Source: an uncultured Paracoccaceae bacterium
GTDB lineage: Bacteria; Pseudomonadota; Alphaproteobacteria; Rhodobacterales; Rhodobacteraceae
DNA: 64,000 bases
NCBI GenBank assembly: GCA_947492585.1
Contig: CANLND010000008.1
Span: forward strand, 98,614-162,613
Reading direction: 5' to 3'
Part shown: in pieces, positions 17,130-25,704 of the stretch
Layout of the letters: each line of letters starts with the position of its first letter
Numbering within the stretch: position 1 is the first letter of the stretch
Notes under the pieces: model-generated
Databases searched by the model: none
The model's input: the letters and a program-made list of their open reading frames with translations, nothing else
What the model was told of the DNA's origin: nothing
Made by a program: the position numbers and the translations under genes

Positions 17130-17960
17130 TTAGCGCGCTTTGAACCCTTGCAGGACCTGCCGGGTGGCGGCGACCAGCGGGGCGTGGGTTTCTTTTAGAA
17201 TTGAAACACGATCAAAGCGGTCCGGATCTGCGGTGACGGCGGTGCGCAGGGCGGTGCCAAAGGCCCTGCGCAATTCGGTGCCGATATTGAATTTGCAGAT
17301 CTTGGACCCGGTGGCCAAGGCGCGCCGTTGTGCCATGGGCACGCCCGAGCCCCCGTGAATGACCAAAGGCACGTCGGTGATGGCTTCAATGGCGCGAATG
17401 CGCGGGATCTCTAAGCCGCCGCTGCGGTCGTGTTGCAGGTGCACATTGCCTACGGAAATGGCCATGGCGTCGACGCCGGTGTCGCGGGCAAATTTTGCCG
17501 CTTCCTCTGGATCCGTGCCTGCCGAGGCCTCACCTTTGGCGTAGCCGACAAAGCCAATCTCCCCCTCACAGGACACACCTGCTGCATGGGCCAGTTCGAC
17601 AATGGCGGCGGTGTCATCGATGTTTTGCTGCAAGGGCGTGCGTGAGCCGTCAAACATCACCGAGGTAAAGCCGCTGTCGATGGCAATGCGGCACTCCTTG
17701 GCGGTGTAGCCATGGTCCAGATGTGCGACCACAGGCACCGAGGCCTGTTCCGCCAGATGACGGAACATTTTGCCCAAGATCGGCAGGGGCGTGTGTTCGC
17801 GGCAGCTCGGCCCGGCCTGCAAGATCACCGGCGTGTTTTCAGCCTCCGCTGCGGCGACATAGGCGCGCATGTCTTCCCAGCCCAGCGTGACAAGGCCGGC
17901 CACCGCATAGCCATCGCGCAGGGCGGGCTGCAAAACGTCCGAGAGTGTTACAAGCGTCAT
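17130..17960 (-). CDS. Class II aldolase of the inositol operon (IolJ-like)
   Basis: A 276-residue class II fructose-bisphosphate-aldolase-family enzyme. Zinc-site motifs are visible: VVAHLDHGYT near residue 80, CEGEIGFVG, NVHLQHD and LVIHGGSGVP, with the phosphate-binding KFNIGTELR late. In inositol operons such an enzyme (IolJ) cleaves 6-phospho-5-dehydro-2-deoxygluconate to dihydroxyacetone phosphate and malonate semialdehyde. Its ATG overlaps the iolB stop by four bases (ATGA), so it is co-translated as the last gene of iolD-iolC-iolB. The aldolase fold is certain; the inositol substrate is inferred from position. Confidence 0.85.
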   Translation of the reverse strand: MTLVTLSDVLQPALRDGYAVAGLVTLGWEDMRAYVAAAEAENTPVILQAGPSCREHTPLPILGKMFRHLAEQASVPVVAHLDHGYTAKECRIAIDSGFTSVMFDGSRTPLQQNIDDTAAIVELAHAAGVSCEGEIGFVGYAKGEASAGTDPEEAAKFARDTGVDAMAISVGNVHLQHDRSGGLEIPRIRAIEAITDVPLVIHGGSGVPMAQRRALATGSKICKFNIGTELRRAFGTALRTAVTADPDRFDRVSILKETHAPLVAATRQVLQGFKAR

Positions 17961-18799
17961 TTGAACTTGGCCACCATATCCATGATGCCGGGGATGGTGT
18001 GCAGCTGTTCGGCGTGGGTGTCCTGAAAATTTTGTTTCAGTGACCGCTGCGACAACCCGCCCAGAATGGTGAAGTAGTACATTTCATAGCCCGGCAAAAC
18101 GGCGCAGGGGTGATAGCCCTTGTCGATCATCACCGTGGAGCCATCCATGATGTGATACGCGTCACCCGGTTCATTGTCGACGCGTTGCAGCATTTGCAGG
18201 CCCGAGCCATAGTTGGGCTTGAACCGGAAATTATAGGTCTCATCGTGGCGGGTTTCATCGGGCAGGTTGTCGGTGTCGTGTTTATGGCTGGGAAAGCCGG
18301 ACCAGCCGCCGGTGCCGACGGTGAACAGTTCCGACACCAACAAGCGGCCCACGCGGTCATGGTATTTGGTGCCCAGGATGTGTTTGATTTTGCGGTGGGT
18401 TTTGGTGTCGTCGGACCCGTATTGCACGACGTCAAGTTCGGCCTCGCGCACATCAAAAGGTTCCAGAACCTTGTCGTATTTTGCGCCTGCAATGAACACT
18501 TCGGTGTCCTCTGATATGCAGGTGATGCGGGTTTTGGCGCCCACCGGCACATAGACACCTTCGGGTTCACCACCCCAGACGTCAACGCGGCGATGGCCAA
18601 GGTTGGCAAAGCCTGCGCCGTCGACGTCTACATCAACCGTGCCAGTTGCAGGCACGATGCAGGTTTCATAGCCGGGGACGGCGTAGTCAAACACCTCATC
18701 CTTTTTCAATTTAACGATGTTGAAATAATTCAGAGGCACCAGATCATGGTCGACGTCGACGATTGCTTTGTTCTGATTGTCATGGGGCGCGATATGCAT
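17957..18799 (-). CDS. iolB: 5-deoxy-glucuronate isomerase
   Basis: IolB converts 5-deoxy-glucuronate to 5-dehydro-2-deoxygluconate in myo-inositol breakdown. The 280-residue bicupin starts MHIAPHDNQNKAIVDVDHD and contains the metal-site stretch SGFPSHKHDTDNLPDETRHD near residue 165 and VMIDKGYHPCAVLPGYEMYY near residue 240. Length is as expected. GAGGAAAC gives a clear ribosome site for ATG 18799. It follows iolC by 14 bases and overlaps the aldolase gene by four. Confidence 0.95.
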   Translation of the reverse strand: MHIAPHDNQNKAIVDVDHDLVPLNYFNIVKLKKDEVFDYAVPGYETCIVPATGTVDVDVDGAGFANLGHRRVDVWGGEPEGVYVPVGAKTRITCISEDTEVFIAGAKYDKVLEPFDVREAELDVVQYGSDDTKTHRKIKHILGTKYHDRVGRLLVSELFTVGTGGWSGFPSHKHDTDNLPDETRHDETYNFRFKPNYGSGLQMLQRVDNEPGDAYHIMDGSTVMIDKGYHPCAVLPGYEMYYFTILGGLSQRSLKQNFQDTHAEQLHTIPGIMDMVAKFK

Positions 18800-18813
18800 C
18801 GGCGTTTCCTCTT

Positions 18814-19797
18814 TTAGGTCTGTTTTGCGCCAGCCTGCGTGGCCAAAAAGGCCTCCAGCTGGTCAGTTGTGGGCATGGCAGGGGCGCAGCCGGGCTGGGA
18901 CACCACGATGGAGGCACAGGCAGAGCCGCGCAAAACCGCGTCTTTCCAGCTGCGGCCGTCGGCAAGGCCCGCCAAAAGGCCCGCCATGAAACTGTCGCCT
19001 GCACCATTGGGTTTGATGGCGGTCACCGGGTAAATGCCGGTGCGGATTTCTGTGCCGTCGACAAAGGTGATCGCACCTTCGTGGCCCATTTTGTAAACCA
19101 CCACGCGGCCTTCGGTGGCCAGCACGCGGGCCTTGTCCAGACCCTTTTCAATGCCGCCCGCCATAAAGCCGAACTCTTCGTCATTGCCAACAATCATGTC
19201 GCTGGTTTCACCAGCGCGCGACAGAACATCCGCCGCCACCTCAGGTGAGGGCCAGGAATAGGGGCGGTAATCGATGTCAAAGATCACCGGCAGACCTGCA
19301 GCGCGCGCCTTTTCAAAGGCCAGAAAGGTGGCGCTGCGCGAGGGTTCGGCTGCGAACACGGTGCCCGCACTGATCACCGCGCCAAAACTGGCGTAATCCA
19401 CCTGTTCCATATCCTCGGTGGTGACCTGAAAATCGGCTGCGTTGTTGCGGTAGATCACGTTTTGAAAGTCGTCGATGCAGCTTTCATAAATCGCCAAAGA
19501 TGTCCGGTATTCACCCGCCACTTTGCGCACATACCGCGTGTCGACGCCGTAATGCTGCAGCCGGTTCAGGCAGAAGCGTCCCACCGCATCATCTGAGACC
19601 GAGGTGACAAGCGCGCTGCGTGCCCCCAGTTTGCAAAGCCCCGCACAGATGTTGGCCGATGATCCGCCAAGGTCTGATCGAAAGACCTCAGCATCTTCGC
19701 TTTTGGTGCCGATAGGATCGGCAAACATATCCATGCCTGCGCGACCAAACACGGCAAAGTTCTTCTTTGCAATGCCGTTCAGAAGGGTGCTCATCAT
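18814..19797 (-). CDS. iolC: 5-dehydro-2-deoxygluconokinase
   Basis: IolC phosphorylates 5-dehydro-2-deoxygluconate with ATP. The 327-residue PfkB/ribokinase-fold protein has the N-terminal substrate region DLGGSSANICAGLCKLGARSALV and the C-terminal PfkB signature AIKPNGAGDSFMAGLLAGL with the catalytic Asp in GAGDS. ATG 19797 overlaps the iolD stop by four bases (ATGA), which fixes the start; the longer open frame upstream lies inside iolD. Confidence 0.95.
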   Translation of the reverse strand: MMSTLLNGIAKKNFAVFGRAGMDMFADPIGTKSEDAEVFRSDLGGSSANICAGLCKLGARSALVTSVSDDAVGRFCLNRLQHYGVDTRYVRKVAGEYRTSLAIYESCIDDFQNVIYRNNAADFQVTTEDMEQVDYASFGAVISAGTVFAAEPSRSATFLAFEKARAAGLPVIFDIDYRPYSWPSPEVAADVLSRAGETSDMIVGNDEEFGFMAGGIEKGLDKARVLATEGRVVVYKMGHEGAITFVDGTEIRTGIYPVTAIKPNGAGDSFMAGLLAGLADGRSWKDAVLRGSACASIVVSQPGCAPAMPTTDQLEAFLATQAGAKQT

Positions 19798-21662
19798 ACG
19801 CCCTTTCGCTGCTTGGTGCGGCTGGCTTCCCAGTCGACATGGGCGTCGCGGACGCGGTCGCTGTTGGTGATATGGGGGGTGCCAACCTCCCACCAGGTGT
19901 GGCCTTCCTGGGTCCAGCCCTCGTAAGGGTCCACATCCATCACGATGACATATGTTTTGTCTGAGGCCTTGGCGCGTTGGAAGGCGTCGCCCAGTTCGGC
20001 GGGGCTGGCGACCTTTTCTGCTGTGGCCCCCATCGCGGCCGCATGGGCGGTGAAATCCACGCCAAAGGGCTGTGGGATGGTGGGGCAATCGGCCAGCAGG
20101 TTGTTGAAACTTTCGTTTCCAGTGTTGTTTTGCAGTTTGTTGATGACGGCAAAGCCGCCGTTGTCCAAGACCAGAACGATCATCTTTTTCTGGCTTAGAA
20201 CCGATGAATAAATGTCTGAATTCAGCATCATATACGATCCGTCACCGCAAAAGGTAATGGTGTCCTGGGTGGGCTCGCGTTCGGACTGGGCGATCCGTGC
20301 GCCCCATGCGCCTGCCAGCTCATATCCCATGCAGGAGAACCCAAACTCTACATCCACGGTGCCAATATCCAGCGTGCGCCAGTTGGCGGTGACCTCAGCC
20401 GGCAGACCACCCGCGGCGGCAACCACGCGGTCGCGCGGATCACACAACGCGTTCACCACACCAATGGCCTGCGCATACGAATTGGGGCGATTGCCATGTG
20501 CAACGTTCTTGGCCACATAGGCGTCCCATTCTGCGCGGTGGCCTTGCGATTTAGCGACCCAATCGGCGGGGCCAGTGTAGTCCAGTGCCTGCGTCAAAAG
20601 GGTCAGCGACAGTTTGGCATCCCCGACAACGGGCAGGGACATGTGTTTGCCCGCATCGTGACGGCCTGCATTGATCGAAATGAATTTGGCGTCCTTGGCA
20701 AAGGCGGTCCAGGATCCGGTGGTAAAGTCCTGCAACCGGGTGCCCACGGCCAGGATCACATCAGCCTTTTCGGCGATCGCATTTGCGCTGTTTGACCCGG
20801 TGACGCCAAGGGGGCCGATGTTCAGCGGATGCGTGGCCAGCATATTGGCGCGGCCCGCAATGGTTTCGACCACCGGGATCTGATGTGTTTCAGCAAAGCT
20901 GGTCAGTTCGGCCACAGCCCCAGAATATTGCACGCCGCCGCCTGCGATAATCATCGGATGTTTGGCGGTTTTCAGCAGTGCCACAGCATCTGCGATTTCG
21001 GCCATGTCAGGCGACTGGCGGCGGATGCGATGCACCTTTTTTTCAAAGAATTCTGTCGGATAGTCATAGGCCCAACCCTGCACATCCTGCGGCAGAGCCA
21101 AAAAAGCGGGACCACAATCCGCGGGGTCCAGCAGGGTGGCCAGTGCATTGGGCAGGGATTGGATCACCTGCGCAGGGTGCGTAATGCGATCCCAATAGCG
21201 GCTGACGGGTTTAAAGGCGTCGTTCACCCCAAAAGTTGGGTCGCTAAAGTTCTCCATCTGCTGCAAAACCGGATCGGGCAGGCGGGTCAGGAACGTATCA
21301 CCACACAGCATCAGCATCGGCAGGCGGTTGGCATGGGCCAGACCTGCGGCGGTCAACAGGTTGGCAGTGCCCGGCCCGGCTGAGGCCGTGCAAAACATGA
21401 ATCGCTGACGCAGCCATTGTTTGGCATAGCCCGACGCGGCAAATCCCATGCTTTGTTCATTTTGTCCGCGATATAGCGGCAGGTCGTCCCGCGCCCCGTG
21501 CAGGGCTTCGCCCAGGCAGGTGACATTGCCATGGCCAAAGATACCAAATCCGCCGCCGCAGACGCGCATTTCCTCACCGTCGATTTCAATGAACTGGTTG
21601 GAAAGCCAACGAATAATCGCCTGCGCGGTGGTCAATGTAACAGTGTCTGCTGATGTCGTCAT
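19794..21662 (-). CDS. iolD: 3D-(3,5/4)-trihydroxycyclohexane-1,2-dione acylhydrolase
   Basis: IolD opens the ring of the diketone made by IolE, giving 5-deoxy-glucuronate. It is a thiamine-diphosphate enzyme of 622 residues: GQNEQSMGFAASGYAKQ carries the conserved cofactor-activating Glu region, and CGDGSYMMLNSDIYSSVLSQ near residue 500 is the TPP/magnesium motif. AAGGGG precedes ATG 21662; the open frame extends to 21767 but crosses the operator. First gene of the leftward operon iolD-iolC-iolB-aldolase. Confidence 0.96.
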   Translation of the reverse strand: MTTSADTVTLTTAQAIIRWLSNQFIEIDGEEMRVCGGGFGIFGHGNVTCLGEALHGARDDLPLYRGQNEQSMGFAASGYAKQWLRQRFMFCTASAGPGTANLLTAAGLAHANRLPMLMLCGDTFLTRLPDPVLQQMENFSDPTFGVNDAFKPVSRYWDRITHPAQVIQSLPNALATLLDPADCGPAFLALPQDVQGWAYDYPTEFFEKKVHRIRRQSPDMAEIADAVALLKTAKHPMIIAGGGVQYSGAVAELTSFAETHQIPVVETIAGRANMLATHPLNIGPLGVTGSNSANAIAEKADVILAVGTRLQDFTTGSWTAFAKDAKFISINAGRHDAGKHMSLPVVGDAKLSLTLLTQALDYTGPADWVAKSQGHRAEWDAYVAKNVAHGNRPNSYAQAIGVVNALCDPRDRVVAAAGGLPAEVTANWRTLDIGTVDVEFGFSCMGYELAGAWGARIAQSEREPTQDTITFCGDGSYMMLNSDIYSSVLSQKKMIVLVLDNGGFAVINKLQNNTGNESFNNLLADCPTIPQPFGVDFTAHAAAMGATAEKVASPAELGDAFQRAKASDKTYVIVMDVDPYEGWTQEGHTWWEVGTPHITNSDRVRDAHVDWEASRTKQRKGV

Positions 21663-21760
21663 GTGGCGGGACCCCTTGTGGGATGGTCGTAAGGTTGGCG
21701 GTGAAAATTCGGTGTTGCACCGAATGAAGCTTGCGAGATTTCGAATCTGACGATACAAGT

Positions 21761-21778
21761 TTTGCAACCGGTTGCAAA
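21761..21778. promoter_or_regulatory. LacI-type operator between iolD and the dehydrogenase gene
   Basis: TTTGCAACCGGTTGCAAA is a perfect 18-base palindrome with the CCGG centre common for LacI-family sites. It sits in the divergent iolD/dehydrogenase control region, 99 bases before iolD and 29 before the dehydrogenase ATG. The inner 16 bases recur exactly at 26783-26798 beside the LacI-family gene. Confidence 0.8.
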
Positions 21779-21806
21779 CTGTATTTCACATCTTGGGAGG
21801 GATGGC

Positions 21807-22922
21807 ATGGCTGTGAACGGAGCTGAGATAGGGATTGGCATTCTGGGCGGCGGCTACATGGGCAAGGCGCATGCCGTGGCAATGTCCGCCGTGGGAGCGG
21901 TGTTTAACACTGGGCTGCGACCGCGCCTTGAAATGGTCTGCGCCAGCACCGCAGATAGCGCAGAGCGCTATCGCAAGGCCTATGGGTTTCGGCGCGGAAC
22001 TGAAGATTGGCGTGTTCTGGTCAATGATCCAAAGGTCGAAGCGATTGTGATCGCCACGCCGCAAACCACGCATCGTGCTGTGGCCGAAGCCGCGGTTTCG
22101 CTAGGAAAGCCGGTGTTTTGTGAAAAACCACTGGGGGCCTCGCTTGAGGACAGTCTGGCAATGACAGCGGCGGCAGAGGCGGTTGGTGTGGTCAATATGG
22201 TGGGGTTCAACTATGTGCGCACCCCGGCCACCCAATATGCGCGTCAGCTGATTGCCGATGGAGTGATTGGCGATATCACTTGGTTTCGCGGTGAACACAC
22301 CGAAGATTTTCTGGCGGATCCGTCGGAACCCGCAAATTGGCGCACCACCGGCATGGCCAATGGCACCATGGGAGATCTGGCCCCGCATATGATCAATGCC
22401 GCCCTTGCATTGATGGGGCCAATTGTACGCGTGATGGGCGAGGTTGAAACCGTTCACAAAACCCGTCCGGGTGGTGACGTCACCAATGACGACCATGCCC
22501 AGATGATGTGCCGGTTTAAAAATGGCGCCATGGGGCAGATGTATTTCAGCCGTATCGCGACCGGCCGCAAGATGGGCTATGCCTATGAAATTACGGGTAC
22601 AAAAGGCGCCATCCGTTTTGATCAAGAAGATCAAAACGCGCTGTGGCTGTACCGCCGTGACGGAGAGGTCGCCACACAGGGGTTCACCAAGATCCTGACC
22701 GGCCCTGCCCATCCGGACTACGAACCCTTTTGTCAGGGGCCGGGGCATGGCACCGGATATCAGGATCAAATCATCATCGAGGCGCGCGATTTTCTGGCCG
22801 CCATAGAACAAAAAACCGCCCTGTGGCCCACGTTTCGTGATGGCCATGAGGTGAACCGCATTGTGGCGGCAACACTTGCCTCTGCCCAAGATCAAACCTG
22901 GAAAAACGTCGAGACGTTCTGA
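21807..22922 (+). CDS. Gfo/Idh/MocA oxidoreductase, probable inositol dehydrogenase
   Basis: A 371-residue NAD(P)-dependent dehydrogenase. GIGILGGGYMGKAHA is the Rossmann loop, VFCEKPLGASLEDS holds the conserved EKP lysine, and GDLAPHMINAALALMG carries the catalytic D...H pair. In this operon it is the natural candidate for oxidising myo- or scyllo-inositol to inosose, but it is somewhat longer than textbook IolG and the stereochemistry cannot be read. ATG 21807 is chosen for GGGAGG upstream; the frame is open back to 21762 inside the operator. iolE follows 15 bases later. Confidence 0.85.
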   Translation: MAVNGAEIGIGILGGGYMGKAHAVAMSAVGAVFNTGLRPRLEMVCASTADSAERYRKAYGFRRGTEDWRVLVNDPKVEAIVIATPQTTHRAVAEAAVSLGKPVFCEKPLGASLEDSLAMTAAAEAVGVVNMVGFNYVRTPATQYARQLIADGVIGDITWFRGEHTEDFLADPSEPANWRTTGMANGTMGDLAPHMINAALALMGPIVRVMGEVETVHKTRPGGDVTNDDHAQMMCRFKNGAMGQMYFSRIATGRKMGYAYEITGTKGAIRFDQEDQNALWLYRRDGEVATQGFTKILTGPAHPDYEPFCQGPGHGTGYQDQIIIEARDFLAAIEQKTALWPTFRDGHEVNRIVAATLASAQDQTWKNVETF

Positions 22923-22937
22923 GCATCGAAAGGTCAC

Positions 22938-23831
22938 ATGATGACAATCAGAATTGGCAATGCCCCCTGTTCCTGGGGTGTGGAATTTGCAAACGATCCC
23001 CGCAATCCCAGCTGGCAAACCGTGCTGAAGGATTGCGCGGATGCGGGCTATAAGGGAATTGAGCTGGGCCCGGTTGGCTTTATGCCCGAAGACCCGGCTG
23101 TTTTGGCGGATGAGCTGGCCAAAAATGACCTGCAACTCATTGGGGGCGTTGTGTTTCGTCCCTATCACGACCCGGATGCGTGGGCGGATGTGTTGGACGC
23201 AACCCACCGCACGGCAAAGGCGCTAAAGGCGCATGGGGCCGAGCATTTGGTGCTGATCGATTCCATTTCAGCCCGGCGGGCTCCCACTGCGGGGCGCGCG
23301 GCTGAGGCCGAGGAAATGGGCAAAGACGAATGGACCGCCTATCGCAACCGGATAGCCGAAAGCGCCAAGATCGGCGCCGAGGAATACGGCCTGACCGTTG
23401 GCATCCACGCACATGCCGCAGGGTTTATGGATTTTGAACCTGAGCTGGAGCGATTGCTGTCGGAAGTCGATGAAAACATTCTGAAAATCTGCTTTGATAC
23501 GGGGCATCATTCCTATGCGGGCTTTGATCCCGTGGCCTTTATGAAGCGCCATATTGATCGCATTTCCTACATGCACTTCAAAGACATTGCTCCAACGGTA
23601 AAGGCGGATGTGATCGAAAAGCGCACCGGGTTTTACGACGCCTGCGGGCAGGGCATTTTCTGCAATCTGGGTGAGGGTGATGTGGACTTTGCCGCGGTGC
23701 GTCAGGTGCTGTTGGACGCGGATTTCTCAGGCTGGTGCACGGTTGAACAAGACTGCGATCCCACGCTGGATCCTGACCCGCTGGGGGATGCGCGCAAAAA
23801 TCGCGAGTATCTGCAATCCATCGGATTTTAA
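22938..23831 (+). CDS. iolE: Myo-inosose-2 dehydratase
   Basis: IolE removes water from 2-keto-myo-inositol to give the diketone used by IolD. The 297-residue TIM barrel starts with the family hallmark IRIGNAPCSWGVEFANDPRNP, and has metal-site segments EHLVLIDS, GIHAHAAGFMDF, ICFDTGHHSYAGFDP, MHFKDIAP and WCTVEQDCDPT near the C-terminus. AAGGTC precedes ATG 22938 (a second ATG follows immediately). It lies between two Gfo/Idh/MocA genes on the same strand. Confidence 0.95.
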   Translation: MMTIRIGNAPCSWGVEFANDPRNPSWQTVLKDCADAGYKGIELGPVGFMPEDPAVLADELAKNDLQLIGGVVFRPYHDPDAWADVLDATHRTAKALKAHGAEHLVLIDSISARRAPTAGRAAEAEEMGKDEWTAYRNRIAESAKIGAEEYGLTVGIHAHAAGFMDFEPELERLLSEVDENILKICFDTGHHSYAGFDPVAFMKRHIDRISYMHFKDIAPTVKADVIEKRTGFYDACGQGIFCNLGEGDVDFAAVRQVLLDADFSGWCTVEQDCDPTLDPDPLGDARKNREYLQSIGF

Positions 23832-23940
23832 CGGGGGCACCCCCGGTACACCGCCCGTGCACCCCCTGTGCAGCGCCATGTGGCGCGCGAGGGGCCGCGT
23901 ACGGGCAGACCTTGTGGCTTTGGCATAAAGGATGACAGCC

Positions 23941-25074
23941 ATGGCAAAATTGAAATGGGGCATGATCGGCGGCGGCGAAGGCAGCCAGATTGGACCCGCG
24001 CACCGGTTGGGTGCATTGGCGGATGGCCATTTTGAACTGGCGGCGGGCGCATTGGATCACCGCGCCGATGTGGGGCGCGCATACGCCCAGCGTTTGGGCG
24101 TGGCGGCGGAGCGCGCCTATGGCGATTGGCAGGAAATGCTGGCGGGCGAAACGGGCCGTGAGGATCGGATTGATCTGGTCACTGTGGCGACGCCAAATTC
24201 CACGCATTTTGAGATCACCAAATCCTTCCTTGAGGCCGGGTTCAACGTCTTGTGCGAAAAGCCGATGACCATGACGGTGGAAGAGGGCGAAGAGATCGTG
24301 AAGATCGCCGAACAAACCGGCAAGATCTGCGCGGTGAACTATTGCTATTCGGCCTATCCGATGGTGCGACAGGCGCGCGCCATGGTGCAAAACGGCGAGC
24401 TGGGCAAAATCCGCGTTGTGGTGTCGAACTTTAGCCATGGCCACCACGGCGATGCGACAGATGCCGACAATCCCCGTGTGCGCTGGCGCTATGATCCGGC
24501 GATGGCGGGGGTGTCTGGCCAGTTTGCCGATTGCGGCATCCACGCCATGCATATGGCCAGCTTTATCGCCGATGACGAGGTGAAAACCCTGTCGGCGGAT
24601 TTTGCATCGACCATTGCCGGCCGTGAGCTGGAAGATGATGCCATGGTCAATTTCCGCATGGAAGGCGGCACTGTGGGGCGGTTGTGGACCTCGTCTGTGG
24701 CGATTGGTCGTCAGCATGGCTTTGAAATTCAGGTGTTTGGCGAAACGGCGGGCCTGCGCTGGGCGTCGGAGCAACCCAACCAGCTGATCTATACACCGGT
24801 TGGGGGACGCACGCAGATTATTGAGAAAGGCGAAGGTGGTCTGCACGAAGATGCGCAGCGTCTGAGCCGTGTGGCGATTGCCCACCCCGAAGGGTTCCCA
24901 CTGGCCGTGGCCAATATTTACTGCGATCTGGCCGATGCAATCCGGGGGGAAACCCGCGATGGCCTGCCCACTGCGGCCGATGGCGTACGGTCGATGGCGG
25001 CAGTGCACATCGCAGTGGCCTCGGCCAAAGACGGCGGCGTCTGGATGGACGCGCGGCCGCCTATTTTCCGCTGA
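23941..25074 (+). CDS. Gfo/Idh/MocA oxidoreductase (second in inositol operon)
   Basis: A 377-residue dehydrogenase of the same superfamily as the gene at 21807 but clearly different in sequence. It begins MAKLKWGMIGGGEGSQIGPAHRLGALADG, the insert after the glycine loop being typical of inositol and scyllo-inositol dehydrogenase-like proteins; NVLCEKPMTMTVEEGEE and GQFADCGIHAMHMASF are the EKP and catalytic motifs. ATG 23941 is preferred to 23932 because AAAGGA lies eight bases before it. The 109-base gap from iolE contains short GC hairpins. Substrate uncertain. Confidence 0.85.
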   Translation: MAKLKWGMIGGGEGSQIGPAHRLGALADGHFELAAGALDHRADVGRAYAQRLGVAAERAYGDWQEMLAGETGREDRIDLVTVATPNSTHFEITKSFLEAGFNVLCEKPMTMTVEEGEEIVKIAEQTGKICAVNYCYSAYPMVRQARAMVQNGELGKIRVVVSNFSHGHHGDATDADNPRVRWRYDPAMAGVSGQFADCGIHAMHMASFIADDEVKTLSADFASTIAGRELEDDAMVNFRMEGGTVGRLWTSSVAIGRQHGFEIQVFGETAGLRWASEQPNQLIYTPVGGRTQIIEKGEGGLHEDAQRLSRVAIAHPEGFPLAVANIYCDLADAIRGETRDGLPTAADGVRSMAAVHIAVASAKDGGVWMDARPPIFR

Positions 25075-25109
25075 TGCCAACGGCAGGCAATCACATGTCT
25101 TTTGGAAAG

Positions 25110-25135
25110 CGCTCCTACCCTTGGGAGCGTTTTTT
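25110..25135 (+). terminator. Terminator ending the rightward inositol operon
   Basis: CGCTCC (25110-25115) pairs with GGAGCG (25124-25129), followed by six T residues, 35 bases after the second dehydrogenase gene. Confidence 0.8.
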
Positions 25136-25212
25136 CGTAAGTATTGCGGTGAGTTCATCCAACATAACCTAGCATATCCATTGTGTAACGTGTGCTGATT
25201 ATGGAGGTGGGT

Positions 25213-25704
25213 TTGGAACACATGATGTTGGAAACAGGTGTGCGCGCTGTTGTGCCGGAGGATCTGAATTTTGTGTCGCGGCTCAAATTGGATCCTAAGG
25301 TGCGGGCCTTTTTGGGGGGAGCGTTGCCTAACGACCGATTGGATCAGGCTTTGGCGGGCGTGCTGACGCCACACCCAATGGTGTATCGCTGGATCGCGAC
25401 ACATGACAGCGGGCGGGTGGCTGCGGGATTGATCACTTTGGCCCCCCATCATGAGCGCGATGATATGGAATTGTCGTTTGAGTTTCTGCCGAAGTTTTGG
25501 GGGCAGGGGGTTGCGGCAAACGCCTGCCGGACGGTTCTGGACCACGCCCGTGAGGTGATTGAGGTGACCACGGTCCTGGCCGAAACCCAAAGCGCCAATC
25601 AACGGTCGTGTAGATTGTTGGCGCGACTGGGATTTGAAAAAGAGACAGAGTTTGAGCGCTTTGGCGCACAGCAATACCTGTTTGCCTGTCAGCTGGCGGC
25701 CTAA
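25213..25704 (+). CDS. GNAT-family N-acetyltransferase
   Basis: A protein of about 163 residues with the RimJ/RimL-like GNAT layout: VRAVVPEDLNFVSRLKLDPKVRAFLGG at the start, MELSFEFLPKFWGQGVAANACRTVLDHA as the acetyl-CoA loop, and SANQRSCRLLARLGFEKETEFERFG at the end. The acceptor is unknown. The start is uncertain: GGAGGT at 25203-25208 suits TTG 25213 or, with long spacing, ATG 25222; the frame is open to GTG 25192. It ends overlapping the LacI gene tail to tail by four bases. Confidence 0.8.
   Translation: MEHMMLETGVRAVVPEDLNFVSRLKLDPKVRAFLGGALPNDRLDQALAGVLTPHPMVYRWIATHDSGRVAAGLITLAPHHERDDMELSFEFLPKFWGQGVAANACRTVLDHAREVIEVTTVLAETQSANQRSCRLLARLGFEKETEFERFGAQQYLFACQLAA

Noticed and set aside
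23578..25674. 698-codon open frame on the minus strand opposite iolE and the second dehydrogenase gene.
   Set aside because: Both plus-strand genes are clearly real; the antisense frame has no recognisable domain, no ribosome site and a composition expected from the opposite frame of GC-rich genes.
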